From positions 1-35,794 of the forward strand of contig JADYZU010000009.1 in assembly GCA_020852925.1 (NCBI GenBank): a stretch of 35,794 bases of DNA, in the 5' to 3' direction. A program made the translations under genes and the position numbers. The first letter of the stretch is position 1. Each line of letters begins with the position of its first letter. The notes under the pieces are model-generated. The model saw only the letters and a list, made by a program, of their open reading frames with translations, had not been told where the DNA came from and did no database searches. Positions 1 through 9,370 of this stretch are shown here, one piece after another. Origin of the DNA: Rubellimicrobium sp. (lineage in GTDB: Bacteria; Pseudomonadota; Alphaproteobacteria; Rhodobacterales; Rhodobacteraceae).

Positions 1-647
1 CACCTCGGCCGCCGACAGGTCTTCATGCCGGATCGAGGGGTCAAGGGCCGTGGGGTCGTCGCTTTGCGGGCGGGTCGGGTCCATGCTGGCGATGGGCAGC
101 GCGCCGCGCCCGCCCGCCGTGGCGAGGGTGGGGTTGTTGCGCCGGATGTCGTTCCCGATGATCTGCTGCGCCGCGATGGCGCAGGTGCGCGACTGCGCGG
201 CGGGCGTCCCCCCGGCCCGGCGACATCGACGTTCGTGTTCGTGTCCCCCGCCCACCATTCCACGTGCGATCCGATCGCCGAAACCCCGATCGGGATATGG
301 CTGGCGATGATCATGAGCTGGTTGTCGGCCTGGCCCCCGGCCAGTTCCGCCCTGTTCCACTCGAGCCGCCGCCGGTCGAGATAGCCGTGGCCGTGGATGT
401 CGAACGAGCCATCGTCAGCCGATTGCGTGACATCGAGCACGATGACCTTCAGCGGGACTTCGCCATTTGGCACAAAGCTGTAGCAGGCAAAGTCGGCCCC
501 TTCGGCGCTGCGGTCGATCAGGCCGAACCCATGGCCCACGGGCTGCGAGCTGGTGTCGAGGAATTCGTCCATCCATTCCGCCCGGGTCAGCGGACGGCGG
601 TCCGGGTCCGGCACGATGCGCGGCGCCCAGATTGGCGGTCGTGGATT
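1..647 (-). pseudogene. Decayed metallophosphoesterase (TIGR03768/PPA1498-like), runs off left edge
   Basis: Read on the minus strand from 647 downward, one frame gives family-like blocks: PRIVPDPDRRPLTRAEWM, VGHGFGLIDRSAEGADFACY, KVIVLDVTQSADDGSFDIHG and NQLMIIASHIPIGVSAIGS, then EWWAGDTNTNVDVAG near 220-260. The frame is closed upstream by a stop at 648-650, so the N-terminal half with the first metal-binding motifs is missing. At a run of six C (208-213) the reading shifts, and the next frame carries TPAAQSRTCAIAAQQIIGND on to base 1. As I remember this family, about a hundred residues including a GHRH-type metal motif should lie between VEWW and TPAAQSR, and none is present. I therefore read it as a gene with a lost 5' half, an internal deletion and a frameshift. 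The family call is from recalled homologs, not a search. A sequencing error could explain the C6 shift but not the other losses. Confidence 0.6.
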
Positions 648-959
648 TCAGGAAGGATCATCAGCTTGCCCGGCCGATGCCATGGGTCAGGAGGCTTGTC
701 GACGGTCTTGTTCACGACATTTTTTTTGCGCGCTCTTGCCATGTGGTCGGGGAAAACCCGGCGGTCCCAGCCGGGCCGGGTTCGGGATCGCGACCGTTTC
801 GTGACAGGGATACGGTCGCCGTGACATCGCGGCGGTTCGTGATTGCCAGCAACGCTTCCCGTCAGGGCAGCGCCGCCGCGACGGCAGGCACCCCGTTCAC
901 CATGAACAGGCAGGGGCAGGCAGACCGCGTTGCGCCCTGATCTCGCGAGTGTTTTCGGG
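648..959. other. Intergenic stretch without a convincing gene
   Basis: About 310 bases lie between the decayed phosphoesterase and the end of the vWA/GATase-like gene. The only open frame with a start is 52 codons on the minus strand (742 down to 587). It begins MARARKKNVVNKTVDKP, has A/T-rich codons unlike its neighbours and overlaps the phosphoesterase remnant in another frame. I do not call it a gene. An A/T-rich run of eight T sits near 720-727. No clear terminator, promoter or RNA gene was seen. Confidence 0.5.
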
Positions 960-3077
960 TCAGCCACGCGCGGGGGGCCTGCGCCCCTCGATCAGCCAGG
1001 CGCCCACCGCCAGCGCCGCCGCGATGAGAAGCCAGGCCCACCCCGGCAAGAGCGGCAGCACCCGGATTCCCGTGGTGCGGTAGGCGTCGCGCGCGATCAG
1101 GCCGATCCAGCCCGGCCCCGCCGTGGCGCGACCCGCGCGCCCCCAATGCAGGCGCGGCATCCCGTCCGAGAGCGCCACCACCGCCCCGCCGGACCCGGCC
1201 GTGGCGGGCGCAAGGATTTCGCCCGTGGCGATGGTCTGTTCGAATTCGCGCGGGGCCGCCGGGCCAAGCGCGATCACCGCCTCTCTGGTCCCGTCGCCCA
1301 GCCGGTAAAGCCCGGCCTCGCCCCCCGGGACAACCGCCTCGAACCGGCCCGGCGCCACTTCGTCCAGGGTCGCCTGCGTGGTGCTGCCGTCCGGGGCGGT
1401 GACGGTCACGGGCGCGGCCTCGGGGGCGATGGTGCGGCGGATGATGCGGATCGTCTGGCCCGAGGTCTCGGCCCAGAGCGATTCCTCCTCGAGTTCCGGC
1501 TCCTGCATGAGCCAGTGCGCCAGCCGGCGCAGCAGTTCGAGTTGCGGTCCCCCCCCCTCATAGCCGCGATCCCACAGCCAGGCGTGATCCGACGCCAGAA
1601 GGGCGACCCGCCCCTCGCCCACCCGGTCGAGCGTCAGGAGCGGCCGGCCCCCCGGCCCCTCCATCACCACCTCGGCCCCGGGGTTCGGGGCCACCTCGAT
1701 CAGGCGAAACCAGCGGCCCCAGCCGGGCGTGCCGTCCTCGCGCGGGGGCATCAGCGCCTCAAGGCCCGCCGTCACCGGATGGCGCCGGCCCGCGTCGCTC
1801 AGCAGCGGCACGAACCCCTGTTCCAGAACCTGCGCCGTCGGCGCGGCGGGCAGCACCTCGCCCAGGGGGGTGCGCCACAGCGAATCGGCATCGGCAAATT
1901 CCGGCCCGCCCGCCACCAGCACCGCCCCGCCCGCGCGCACGAAATCGGCGACGTTGCGCAGATACTCGGCCGGCAGGATGCCGCGCGAACGGTAGCGGTC
2001 GAAGATGATCAGGTCGAAATCGCCGATCCGGTCCACGAACAGCTCGCGCGTCGGAAAGGCGATGAGCGAGAGTTCCTCGGTCGGGATGCCGTCCTGCTTT
2101 TCGGGGGGGCGCAGGATGGTGAAATGCACCAGATCGACCGCGGCATCCGATTTCAGCAGGTTGCGCCAGGTGCGTTCGCCGGGGTTCGGTTCCCCCGAGA
2201 CCAGCAGCACGCGCAGCCGGTCGCGCACGCCGTTGATCTGCACCACGGCGCGGTTGTTGCGCGCGCTCAGCTCGCCCGGCGCGGCCGGGGTCTCGATCTC
2301 GAGGACATTGACCCCGCCATGCGGCAGCGCCAGCGGCAGTTCCATCTGCCGGCCGACCGGGATCTCGAACGGGACCGGCGTGCCGCCATCCACGGCGATG
2401 GTCAGCGGCGCGGTGGCGTGACCGGTGGCGGCGCCCTGATCGTCGATGCGGATGCCGATGACGATTTCCTCGCCCATGATCGCATAGGCCGGGGCGTTCT
2501 CGATCACGAGGCGGCGGTCCCAGTCGCCGGGCGCCCCGGTCAGAAGGGTATGGACCGGCGCGGGCAGGGGCGGCATCCGGTCGATGTCATGCACCCGCCC
2601 GTCGGTCAGCAGGACGATGCCGGCGATGCGGTCGCGCGGTTCCTCGGCCAGGCGGGCGGCAAGCGCGCCGGCCAGAAGGGTGCCGCCGTCGCCGGCGTCG
2701 TCGTCCAGGCGGAGCACCCGCAATTCGGCATTGCCGCGCGCCGCCACCTGCGCCGCCAGATCGGCCAGTGCCGCCTCGGTCTGCGCGGCGCGGTCGCCCA
2801 GGGTCTGGCTGGCGGTGTCGTCGACGATGGCGATGACGATATCGGGCAGGCCCTCGCGCGATTCCTCGTGGAGCGCGGGGTTCGCCAGCGCCGCCAGCAC
2901 CACCGCCCCCGCCAGCGCCCTGAGCCACCACCCCGCCATGCCCCGCCACAGCGCGAGCGCGGCCGCCAGCACCACCAGCCCCGCCAGCGCCGCCATGACC
3001 GGCCAGCCAAGGAACGGGTCAAGGACGATCCGCCCGATCACCGTCATGCCGGTCACTGGCCCCGAAACCGGCCCCAT
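960..3077 (-). CDS. Membrane-anchored vWA / glutamine-amidotransferase-like protein (last gene of MoxR operon)
   Basis: A 705-residue protein with two N-terminal hydrophobic segments (about residues 24-42 and 48-64) and one C-terminal segment (WAWLLIAAALAVGAWLI) just before the end, so the bulk is probably periplasmic. After the second segment comes a von Willebrand A-like region: IVIAIVDDTAS fits a DxTxS MIDAS motif, GGTLLAG could supply the MIDAS Thr, and IVLLTDG the later Asp. The middle holds a class-I glutamine-amidotransferase-like fold (FDLIIFDRYRSRG, FVRAGGAVLVAGGPEF), as in BatA/BatB-neighbour proteins. No catalytic Cys-His pair is evident, so enzymatic amidotransferase activity is unlikely. 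The start ATG at 3077 shares one base with the upstream stop (TGATG); a GTG at 3080 is an alternative. It is the last gene of the MoxR-DUF58-DUF4159 operon. Its role is unknown; the context suggests a MoxR-dependent envelope complex. Confidence 0.8.
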   Translation of the reverse strand: MGPVSGPVTGMTVIGRIVLDPFLGWPVMAALAGLVVLAAALALWRGMAGWWLRALAGAVVLAALANPALHEESREGLPDIVIAIVDDTASQTLGDRAAQTEAALADLAAQVAARGNAELRVLRLDDDAGDGGTLLAGALAARLAEEPRDRIAGIVLLTDGRVHDIDRMPPLPAPVHTLLTGAPGDWDRRLVIENAPAYAIMGEEIVIGIRIDDQGAATGHATAPLTIAVDGGTPVPFEIPVGRQMELPLALPHGGVNVLEIETPAAPGELSARNNRAVVQINGVRDRLRVLLVSGEPNPGERTWRNLLKSDAAVDLVHFTILRPPEKQDGIPTEELSLIAFPTRELFVDRIGDFDLIIFDRYRSRGILPAEYLRNVADFVRAGGAVLVAGGPEFADADSLWRTPLGEVLPAAPTAQVLEQGFVPLLSDAGRRHPVTAGLEALMPPREDGTPGWGRWFRLIEVAPNPGAEVVMEGPGGRPLLTLDRVGEGRVALLASDHAWLWDRGYEGGGPQLELLRRLAHWLMQEPELEEESLWAETSGQTIRIIRRTIAPEAAPVTVTAPDGSTTQATLDEVAPGRFEAVVPGGEAGLYRLGDGTREAVIALGPAAPREFEQTIATGEILAPATAGSGGAVVALSDGMPRLHWGRAGRATAGPGWIGLIARDAYRTTGIRVLPLLPGWAWLLIAAALAVGAWLIEGRRPPARG

Positions 3078-5896
3078 CACTGGCCCAGCCTCTCGATCAG
3101 GTCGGCGACATGGACCTGATCGGATTTGTAGTTGCCGGTCAGCACATGCATCACAAGGTTGATCCCGAAGCGCAGCGCCATCTCGCGCTGCCTTTCGCCC
3201 TCGGCGCCGCGGCCCACGGGCACCAGCGGCTCGCCATGGTCGTTCACCGCCCAGGCGGCGGCCCAGTCGTTGCCGCCGATCACCACCGGCGTCACCCCGT
3301 CGTTGAGATTGCGAAAGGGCATGCCCTCGGCCAGTTCGGCATCGGGGGGCGGGGCCTCGGCCCAGAGGGTGCCGGTGGCATAGCGGCCGGGGAAATCCTC
3401 GAGCAGATAGAAGGTCCGGGTCAGGATGTGATCGGCCGGCACCGGCGCCAGCGGCGGAATGTCGAGGGGGGCGGCGATCGCCCGCAGGCGCTGCCCCTCG
3501 GGCGAGGAATCGCCGATCCCGGCCATCCCGGCATCGCGGGTGTCGAACAGGATCATGCCCCCCGATTGCAGATAGCGGTTCAGCCGCTGATAGGCCGCGG
3601 CCGAGGGCAGCGGCGCATCGGCGGTGATCGGCCAGTAGATGAGCGGAAAGAACGCGATCTCGTCGCGGCCGGGATCGACGGCCATCGGCGGGCCGGGCTC
3701 GACCGCGGTCCGCGCCCGCAGCGCCGCGCCCAGTCCGGTCAGCCCGGCGCGCGACAGCGCATCGACCCGTTCGTCGCCGGTCTCGACATAGGCCAGCACC
3801 ACCTGCGCCGTGGCCGCAAGGGCAAGGGCCTCGGCGGCGGGATCGGGGGGCGCCGCCGCCTGGGCGTGAAGGGGGGCGGGGGCCTGAACGGTGGCGACGG
3901 CCAGCAGGCCCGCGACCAGCACCGCCATCCGCCCGGCCCGGCCGGCCCGGCCGGCCCGCACGCGCGGCCCGAAGAGAAGCGCGCTTGCCCCGGCATCAAG
4001 GACCAGCAGCCCGACCGCCAGCGCCAGAAGCCAGCCCGCCAGCGGCAGTTGCGCGGCGGGGGCAGGCCCTTCGATGGTGACGCCCTCGGGCCAGCGGGCC
4101 GGGGCAAGGATGCGGTCGGGCTCGATCACGTTCACCGCAAGGCGCCGGTCGGCCCCGGCATAAAGGCCCGGCGGCAGGTCCGGGCCGGGCGGGCCTGCGG
4201 CGATCCTCTCGCCGGAAACGCCGGCCTCGGCCCCGGTCGGGGTCAGGCCGCCCCAGGCATCGAGCAGCGCCGATGCCACCCAGGTGGTCCCCTCCAGATC
4301 GGCCGCCCCCTCGGGTCCGCCGCCCGAGGACACCGCCAGCCGGTCGAGCATCTGCACGAACAGGCCCGACAGCGGGATCGACGACCATTCGGCATTCGCC
4401 GTCACATGGAACAGCACCACCTGCCCCGCGCCCAGCGTGGCGCGCGTGACAAGGGGGGTGCCGTCGGTCAGTTTCGCGATCACCCGTCCGGCCAGGTCGG
4501 GGCCCGGTTCGGCCATGACCTGCGCGCGCACGGACACGTCCGCCGGCACGCGCAGCCCGTGAAAGGGCGAGGTTTCGGCAAAGGGCGCGATGGCGCGCGG
4601 CTCTCCCCAGGACATGGTGCCGCCCAGGGACCGCCCCCCCGCACGCAGCCGCACCGGCAGAAGCGGATCCCCCGCCAGCGCCGCAAAGTCGGCTCCGGCC
4701 AGGTGCGGGCCCGCGAACCGCACGAGCATGCCGCCCCCCTCGACCCAGACGCGCAGGGCCGCGGCCTCGTCGGGGGGCAGGGTGGCGACATCGGCAAGGA
4801 TGATGACATCGGGATTGGCGGGGATGACCTCGCCCAGGGGCAGGTTCCCGATCAGATCGGCGCCCGGCAGCAGGGCCTGCCGCAGGTAGTGCAGCGGCGA
4901 GACCAGGTCGAGCGCCTCACCCGCGCCGCGCGCGGCGACAAGGGCGATCTCGCGCCGCCGCAGGCTGTCGTCGGACAGGGCCGTGCCCCCGGCCGAAGGC
5001 GCCTCGGGCAGGTCGATCCGGGTGATGCGGTTGCGCAGTTCCGGTGGCAGGACAAGGCGGGCGGTGGCCTCGGTCGCGCCGGCGTCGAAATGCGCGCGGG
5101 TCTCGGCCAGGAGGCGCGGCGTGCCGGCGGGATCGGGGCCGGTGGCGGTCAGCGCGATGTCGGTTGCGGGGCCGGCGGGGCTGCGCAGCACGGTGATCGT
5201 CAGCGCGCCTTCGTCCGCCAGGGCCGGGCGCAGCGCCAGCACCGGCGCCGGCGACTGCATCACCGTGACCGCGCCTTGCGCGCGAAGCCGGGCCAGCAGA
5301 TCGTCACGCCCCGCCCGCGCCAGCCCGTCCGACAGCCAGAGCGTGTCGAATCCGCCCGACAGCGCCGCGCCAAAGGCCGCCATGGTGGCCGCGTCCGGCT
5401 CCCACGGGCGGGGGACGAGCGCGCCAAGCGTCGCCGCCGCCGCGCCGGCATCGGTGAAGGGCGGCATCTGCGCGGGCGCGTCGGTCAGCAGGACCACGGC
5501 CACCGGCCGCCCGTCGCGCCCGGCCTCGTCAAGGGCGCGGGTCATGCGGGCAAGCTGCGCGTCCCAGTCGCGCGCCGCGGCCCAACTGCCATCGGCCAGC
5601 AGCAGAAGCGGCCCGCGCCCCCCCTGCTCCGGCCCGGGCGACAGCACCGGCCCGGCAAAGGCCAGGATCAGCGCCGCCAGCGCCAGCATCCGCAGCAACA
5701 GCAGCCACCAGGGCGTGCGCTCGCTCTCGTGGCGCGAATCGCCCAGCCCCAGCAAGAGCGCGACCCCCGGAAACCGGCGCCGCACCGGCGCGGGCGGCAC
5801 CGCGCGCAGGATCACCCACAGCGCGGGCAGCGCCACCAGCCCCGCCAGAAGCCAGGGCGTGGCAAATCCGATCGGCCCGAGGATCAGCACGGCCAT
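3077..5896 (-). CDS. BatA/DUF4159 domain membrane protein
   Basis: A 939-residue protein. The N-terminus is a typical BatA double-membrane module (GFATPWLLAGLVALPALW and LLLLRMLALAALILAFAGPV) with a short cytoplasmic loop. A vWA-like region follows (LLLLADGSWAAA), whose MIDAS looks incomplete. A glutamine-amidotransferase-like segment occurs in the middle (NPDVIILADVATLPPDEAAA, VWVEGGGMLVRFAG). Two more hydrophobic segments near residues 618-668 flank an AGRAGRAGR linker. From about residue 740 the DUF4159 domain begins (EIAFFPLIYWPI, LNRYLQSGGMILFDTRDAG) and runs to the end (VMHVLTGNYKSDQVHVADLI). AGGAG directly abuts the annotated ATG, so a GTG two codons inside (5890) is better spaced and could be the true start. 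DUF4159 has no established biochemical function. MoxR and DUF58 are its standard partners, which suggests assembly or maturation of an envelope complex. Confidence 0.88.
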   Translation of the reverse strand: MAVLILGPIGFATPWLLAGLVALPALWVILRAVPPAPVRRRFPGVALLLGLGDSRHESERTPWWLLLLRMLALAALILAFAGPVLSPGPEQGGRGPLLLLADGSWAAARDWDAQLARMTRALDEAGRDGRPVAVVLLTDAPAQMPPFTDAGAAAATLGALVPRPWEPDAATMAAFGAALSGGFDTLWLSDGLARAGRDDLLARLRAQGAVTVMQSPAPVLALRPALADEGALTITVLRSPAGPATDIALTATGPDPAGTPRLLAETRAHFDAGATEATARLVLPPELRNRITRIDLPEAPSAGGTALSDDSLRRREIALVAARGAGEALDLVSPLHYLRQALLPGADLIGNLPLGEVIPANPDVIILADVATLPPDEAAALRVWVEGGGMLVRFAGPHLAGADFAALAGDPLLPVRLRAGGRSLGGTMSWGEPRAIAPFAETSPFHGLRVPADVSVRAQVMAEPGPDLAGRVIAKLTDGTPLVTRATLGAGQVVLFHVTANAEWSSIPLSGLFVQMLDRLAVSSGGGPEGAADLEGTTWVASALLDAWGGLTPTGAEAGVSGERIAAGPPGPDLPPGLYAGADRRLAVNVIEPDRILAPARWPEGVTIEGPAPAAQLPLAGWLLALAVGLLVLDAGASALLFGPRVRAGRAGRAGRMAVLVAGLLAVATVQAPAPLHAQAAAPPDPAAEALALAATAQVVLAYVETGDERVDALSRAGLTGLGAALRARTAVEPGPPMAVDPGRDEIAFFPLIYWPITADAPLPSAAAYQRLNRYLQSGGMILFDTRDAGMAGIGDSSPEGQRLRAIAAPLDIPPLAPVPADHILTRTFYLLEDFPGRYATGTLWAEAPPPDAELAEGMPFRNLNDGVTPVVIGGNDWAAAWAVNDHGEPLVPVGRGAEGERQREMALRFGINLVMHVLTGNYKSDQVHVADLIERLGQ

Positions 5897-5926
5897 CTCC
5901 TGCCGGGGAAGGGGGGGGGCATCCGG

Positions 5927-6831
5927 TCAGGCTCCGCGCAGCGCGCCATGCAGCCACAGCAGGGCCTGCGCGGCAGGACGGTCGGTGTGGTGGGTCGTGA
6001 ATCGCCAGCCGGCCGCCAGCGCCAGCGCCGAAAGCCGCTCCTTGCGTTCGGCCAGCCGTCCGAGATAGCGCGCGCGCAGGTCGTCCGCCTGCATGGTCTC
6101 GTGGCGCAGTGTGCCGCCCATGCTCTCGAACAGGGTGCGCCCGCCAAAGGGAAAGCTCTCCTCGGCCGGGTCGAGGATCTGGAGAAGCACGCCCCGCACA
6201 CCGCGCCCGGCCGCCTGTCCGATGGCGCGGGCGATGGCCTCGGGATCGCCCAGGCAATCCGAGATCAGCACCGCCCGCGTCTGTGGCGGCAGCGCGTCCC
6301 CGTCCGGCGCGCCGTAATCGGTGCCGTCGTCGCGCAGCAGCAGTTCGGCCAGGCGCGGCAGATGGGCGGTGCCGCGCCGGGGCGGCAGGTCGGGGCCGGC
6401 AAGGCCCACCCTCTCGCCCCCGCGCGCCAGCAGGATCGCCAGCGCCAGCGCCAGAACCCGCGCGCGCGCCGCCTTGGTGGGCAGTCCCGGCGTCGAGGAA
6501 AACCCCATCGCTGCCGATCCGTCCACCCACAGCGCCACGCCCTGCGCCACCTGCCATTCGCGGTCCTGCACATAGGTGTGGTCCGAGCGCGCCGACCGGC
6601 GCCAGTCGATCAGGCGCAGCGGATCGCCGGGCTGGGCCTGGCGGAACTGCCAGAAATCCCCGCCCTGCCCGGGCCGCCGGCGCCCGTGTTCGCCCAGGAT
6701 CACGCTGCGCGCCAGCGAATCGGCCTCGGTCAGCAGCGCGGGCAGGCGCGCGGCAAGGGCCTCTGCCTCGGCCCGCAGCGGGGCGGCCGCGGCCGTGGCC
6801 GCGCCCGGCGTCTGGCGGGGCGCGGGCGGGG

Positions 6832-6835
<4 letters not shown>
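5927..6835 (-). CDS. DUF58 domain-containing protein
   Basis: A 302-residue soluble protein starting at MTPPAPRQTPG; the ATG overlaps the stop of the moxR gene (ATGA). The DUF58 signature is clear: GRRRPGQGGDFWQFRQAQPG followed by DPLRLIDWRRSARSDHTYVQ. The following vWA-like fold has a weakened MIDAS (VDGSAAMGFSS, with Ala where the second Ser of DxSxS would be), so metal binding may be lost. DUF58 proteins are conserved partners of MoxR AAA+ ATPases and probably act as adaptors between the cytoplasmic ATPase and vWA membrane proteins. A longer upstream reading frame exists but runs through moxR and is not used. The gene lies 30 bp before the DUF4159 gene. Confidence 0.9.
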
Positions 6836-7833
<998 letters not shown>

Positions 7834-7838
7834 GACAT

Positions 7839-7885
7839 CCACTCGTCTTTTGCCTACATTGGTCCGAGGCTGATAACGCGAGTGG
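7839..7885. promoter_or_regulatory. Inverted repeat CCACTCG-N33-CGAGTGG in divergent promoter region
   Basis: The 57 bp between the divergent moxR and DUF1285 starts hold perfect 7-bp inverted arms at 7839-7845 and 7879-7885. This is the only non-coding space in which promoters for both directions could sit. The arms might bind a shared regulator, but no regulator is known or encoded here. I saw no convincing -35/-10 pair. Confidence 0.3.
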
Positions 7886-7890
7886 GACGA

Positions 7891-8454
7891 ATGGCAAAGA
7901 CACCAGATGGTGAAAGCGGCGCGGCCGCCTCGCTGATCGGCGCGGCGCGCGAGGCCGGGCGGCGCGGCCCGCCGCCGGTGCATCTGTGGAACCCGCCCTT
8001 CTGCGGCGACATCGACATCCGCATTGCCCGGGACGGAACCTGGTTCTACCTCGGCACGCCGATCGGGCGGCCGGAACTCGTGGCGCTGTTCTCCTCGATC
8101 CTGTGGCGCGAGGGGGACGACCATTTCCTGGTGACCCCGGTGGAAAAGGTGCGCATCCGGGTCGATGATGCGCCCTTTGTCGCCGTCGACTTCACGCGCG
8201 AGGGCGAAACCCTCGTGTTTCTGTCCAATGTGGGCGAACGCATCGCCGCCGGGCCGGACCACCCGATCCGGGTCGAACGCGACGCGACGACCGGCGAACC
8301 CGCGCCCTATGTGCTGATCCGGCGCGATCTCTGGGCGCTGATCGACCGCAAGTCCTTCTACCGGCTGGTCGATGAGGGCGGGGTCGAGGGCGAGGATTTC
8401 GGGGTCCGCTCCGGCGGGCGGTTCTTTGCCATCGCCCCGGCCGAGGGGCTGTGA
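7891..8454 (+). CDS. DUF1285 domain-containing protein
   Basis: A 187-residue soluble protein beginning MAKTPDGESG. It carries the DUF1285 core: PVHLWNPPFCGDIDIRIARD, TWFYLGTPIGRPELVALFSS, LWREGDDHFLVTPVEKVRIR and DDAPFVAVDF, ending near residue 187. The length fits the family, whose members are about 180-200 residues. DUF1285 has solved structures but no assigned function. It is divergent from the MoxR operon across 57 bp, a neighbourhood recurrent in alphaproteobacteria, so it may be co-regulated with it. Hydroxypyruvate isomerase follows after 66 bp. Confidence 0.9.
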   Translation: MAKTPDGESGAAASLIGAAREAGRRGPPPVHLWNPPFCGDIDIRIARDGTWFYLGTPIGRPELVALFSSILWREGDDHFLVTPVEKVRIRVDDAPFVAVDFTREGETLVFLSNVGERIAAGPDHPIRVERDATTGEPAPYVLIRRDLWALIDRKSFYRLVDEGGVEGEDFGVRSGGRFFAIAPAEGL

Positions 8455-8466
8455 GCGCCGAAGCGG

Positions 8467-8495
8467 TTGACCCCGGCCGCGCGCCGGGCACAGTG
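8467..8495 (+). promoter_or_regulatory. Possible sigma70 promoter for hyi
   Basis: TTGACC (8467-8472) is followed after 17 bp by ACAGTG (8490-8495), about 25 bp before the hyi start. The -35 box is good but the -10 box is poor. Such asymmetric promoters are common in Rhodobacterales, but chance is not excluded. Confidence 0.25.
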
Positions 8496-8520
8496 CGCGA
8501 AACGGATGCGGCCCCCGATC

Positions 8521-9276
8521 ATGCCCCGATTCTGCGCGAACCTGACCTGGCTTTTCACCGAACTGCCCTTTCTCGAACGCTTCGGCGCCGCCAGCGCCGC
8601 CGGGTTCGAGGCGGTCGAGGTGCTGTTTCCCTATGATGTGCCGGCGACCGCGATCCGGCGGTTGCTGGTGCAGAACGGGCTGACCCTGGCCCTCATCAAC
8701 GCGCCGCCGCCGAACTATGCCGGCGGCAGCCCCGGATTCCCGGCGGTCCCCGGCGCCGAGGAGCGCTTTCGCAACGATTTCCGCCGCGCGCTGCGCCATG
8801 CGCGGGCTCTGGGGGCGGGGATCGTGCATGTCATGGCCGGCGCCGCCGAGGGCGAGGCCGCCCGCCGCGCCTATGTCGCGAACCTGCGCCATGCCGCCGG
8901 GATGGCGCCCGACATGATCCTGACGATCGAGCCGATCAACCGCATCGACATGCCGGGCTATTTCCTCGCGGATTTCGACCTTGCCGTTGCGGTGATCAAG
9001 GAAGTGGGCGCGCCGAACCTGCGGCTTCAGTTCGACGCCTACCATGCGCAGGTGATCACCGGGGACGCGGCCGGCACATTCGCCCGGGTCGCGCCCCATG
9101 TCGGACATGTGCAGATCGCGGGACATCCGGGCCGGGGTGAACCCGTGGGCGGCGACATCGACTATCCGGCCTTCCTTGCCCGGCTTGACGCCGCGGGCTA
9201 TCGCGGCTGGGTCAGTGGCGAATACCACCCCGCCGGCCGCACCGAGGCGGGGCTTTCGTGGATGCGCGGGGCCTGA
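8521..9276 (+). CDS. hyi: Hydroxypyruvate isomerase (Hyi family, TIM barrel)
   Basis: A 251-residue protein beginning MPRFCANLTWLFTELPFLER, the usual Hyi N-terminus. It belongs to the AP endonuclease 2-like TIM-barrel superfamily. Family blocks are GFEAVEVLFPYDVPA, GAGIVHVMAGAA, LTIEPINRIDMPGYFL (metal-binding Glu), LRLQFDAYHAQV (Asp and His), VGHVQIAGHPGRGEP and GWVSGEYHPAGRTEAGL (Glu). Hyi interconverts hydroxypyruvate and tartronate semialdehyde in glyoxylate assimilation. A few residues are missing before LTIEPIN compared with typical 258-residue members. The gene stands between DUF1285 and a glycosyltransferase, not next to gcl or glxR. Glycerate 2-kinase lies about 2.5 kb downstream on the other strand. 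Confidence 0.88.
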   Translation: MPRFCANLTWLFTELPFLERFGAASAAGFEAVEVLFPYDVPATAIRRLLVQNGLTLALINAPPPNYAGGSPGFPAVPGAEERFRNDFRRALRHARALGAGIVHVMAGAAEGEAARRAYVANLRHAAGMAPDMILTIEPINRIDMPGYFLADFDLAVAVIKEVGAPNLRLQFDAYHAQVITGDAAGTFARVAPHVGHVQIAGHPGRGEPVGGDIDYPAFLARLDAAGYRGWVSGEYHPAGRTEAGLSWMRGA

Positions 9277-9347
9277 GCGCTGTGGCAATGGACAGCGCCC
9301 GGGCTTTGCCCGATCATCGCCGCCCGGGGCCGCGGGCCCCGTGGCGG
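9277..9347. terminator. Two hairpins after hyi
   Basis: GCGCTGT(9277-9283) pairs with ACAGCGC(9292-9298). A larger GC-rich stem, GCCGCC-C-GGGGCC with GGCCCC-GT-GGCGGC, spans about 9319-9347. There is no T-run, as is usual in very GC-rich genomes. They probably separate hyi from the downstream glycosyltransferase operon, either as a terminator or as an RNA-stabilising structure. Confidence 0.4.
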
Positions 9348-9370
9348 CGCGACCAAGGGGTTCTTGCGTG

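Noticed and set aside
587..742. 52-codon minus-strand frame starting MARARKKNVVNKTVDKP.
   Set aside because: It has atypical codon use, no recognisable family and overlaps the phosphoesterase remnant in another frame.
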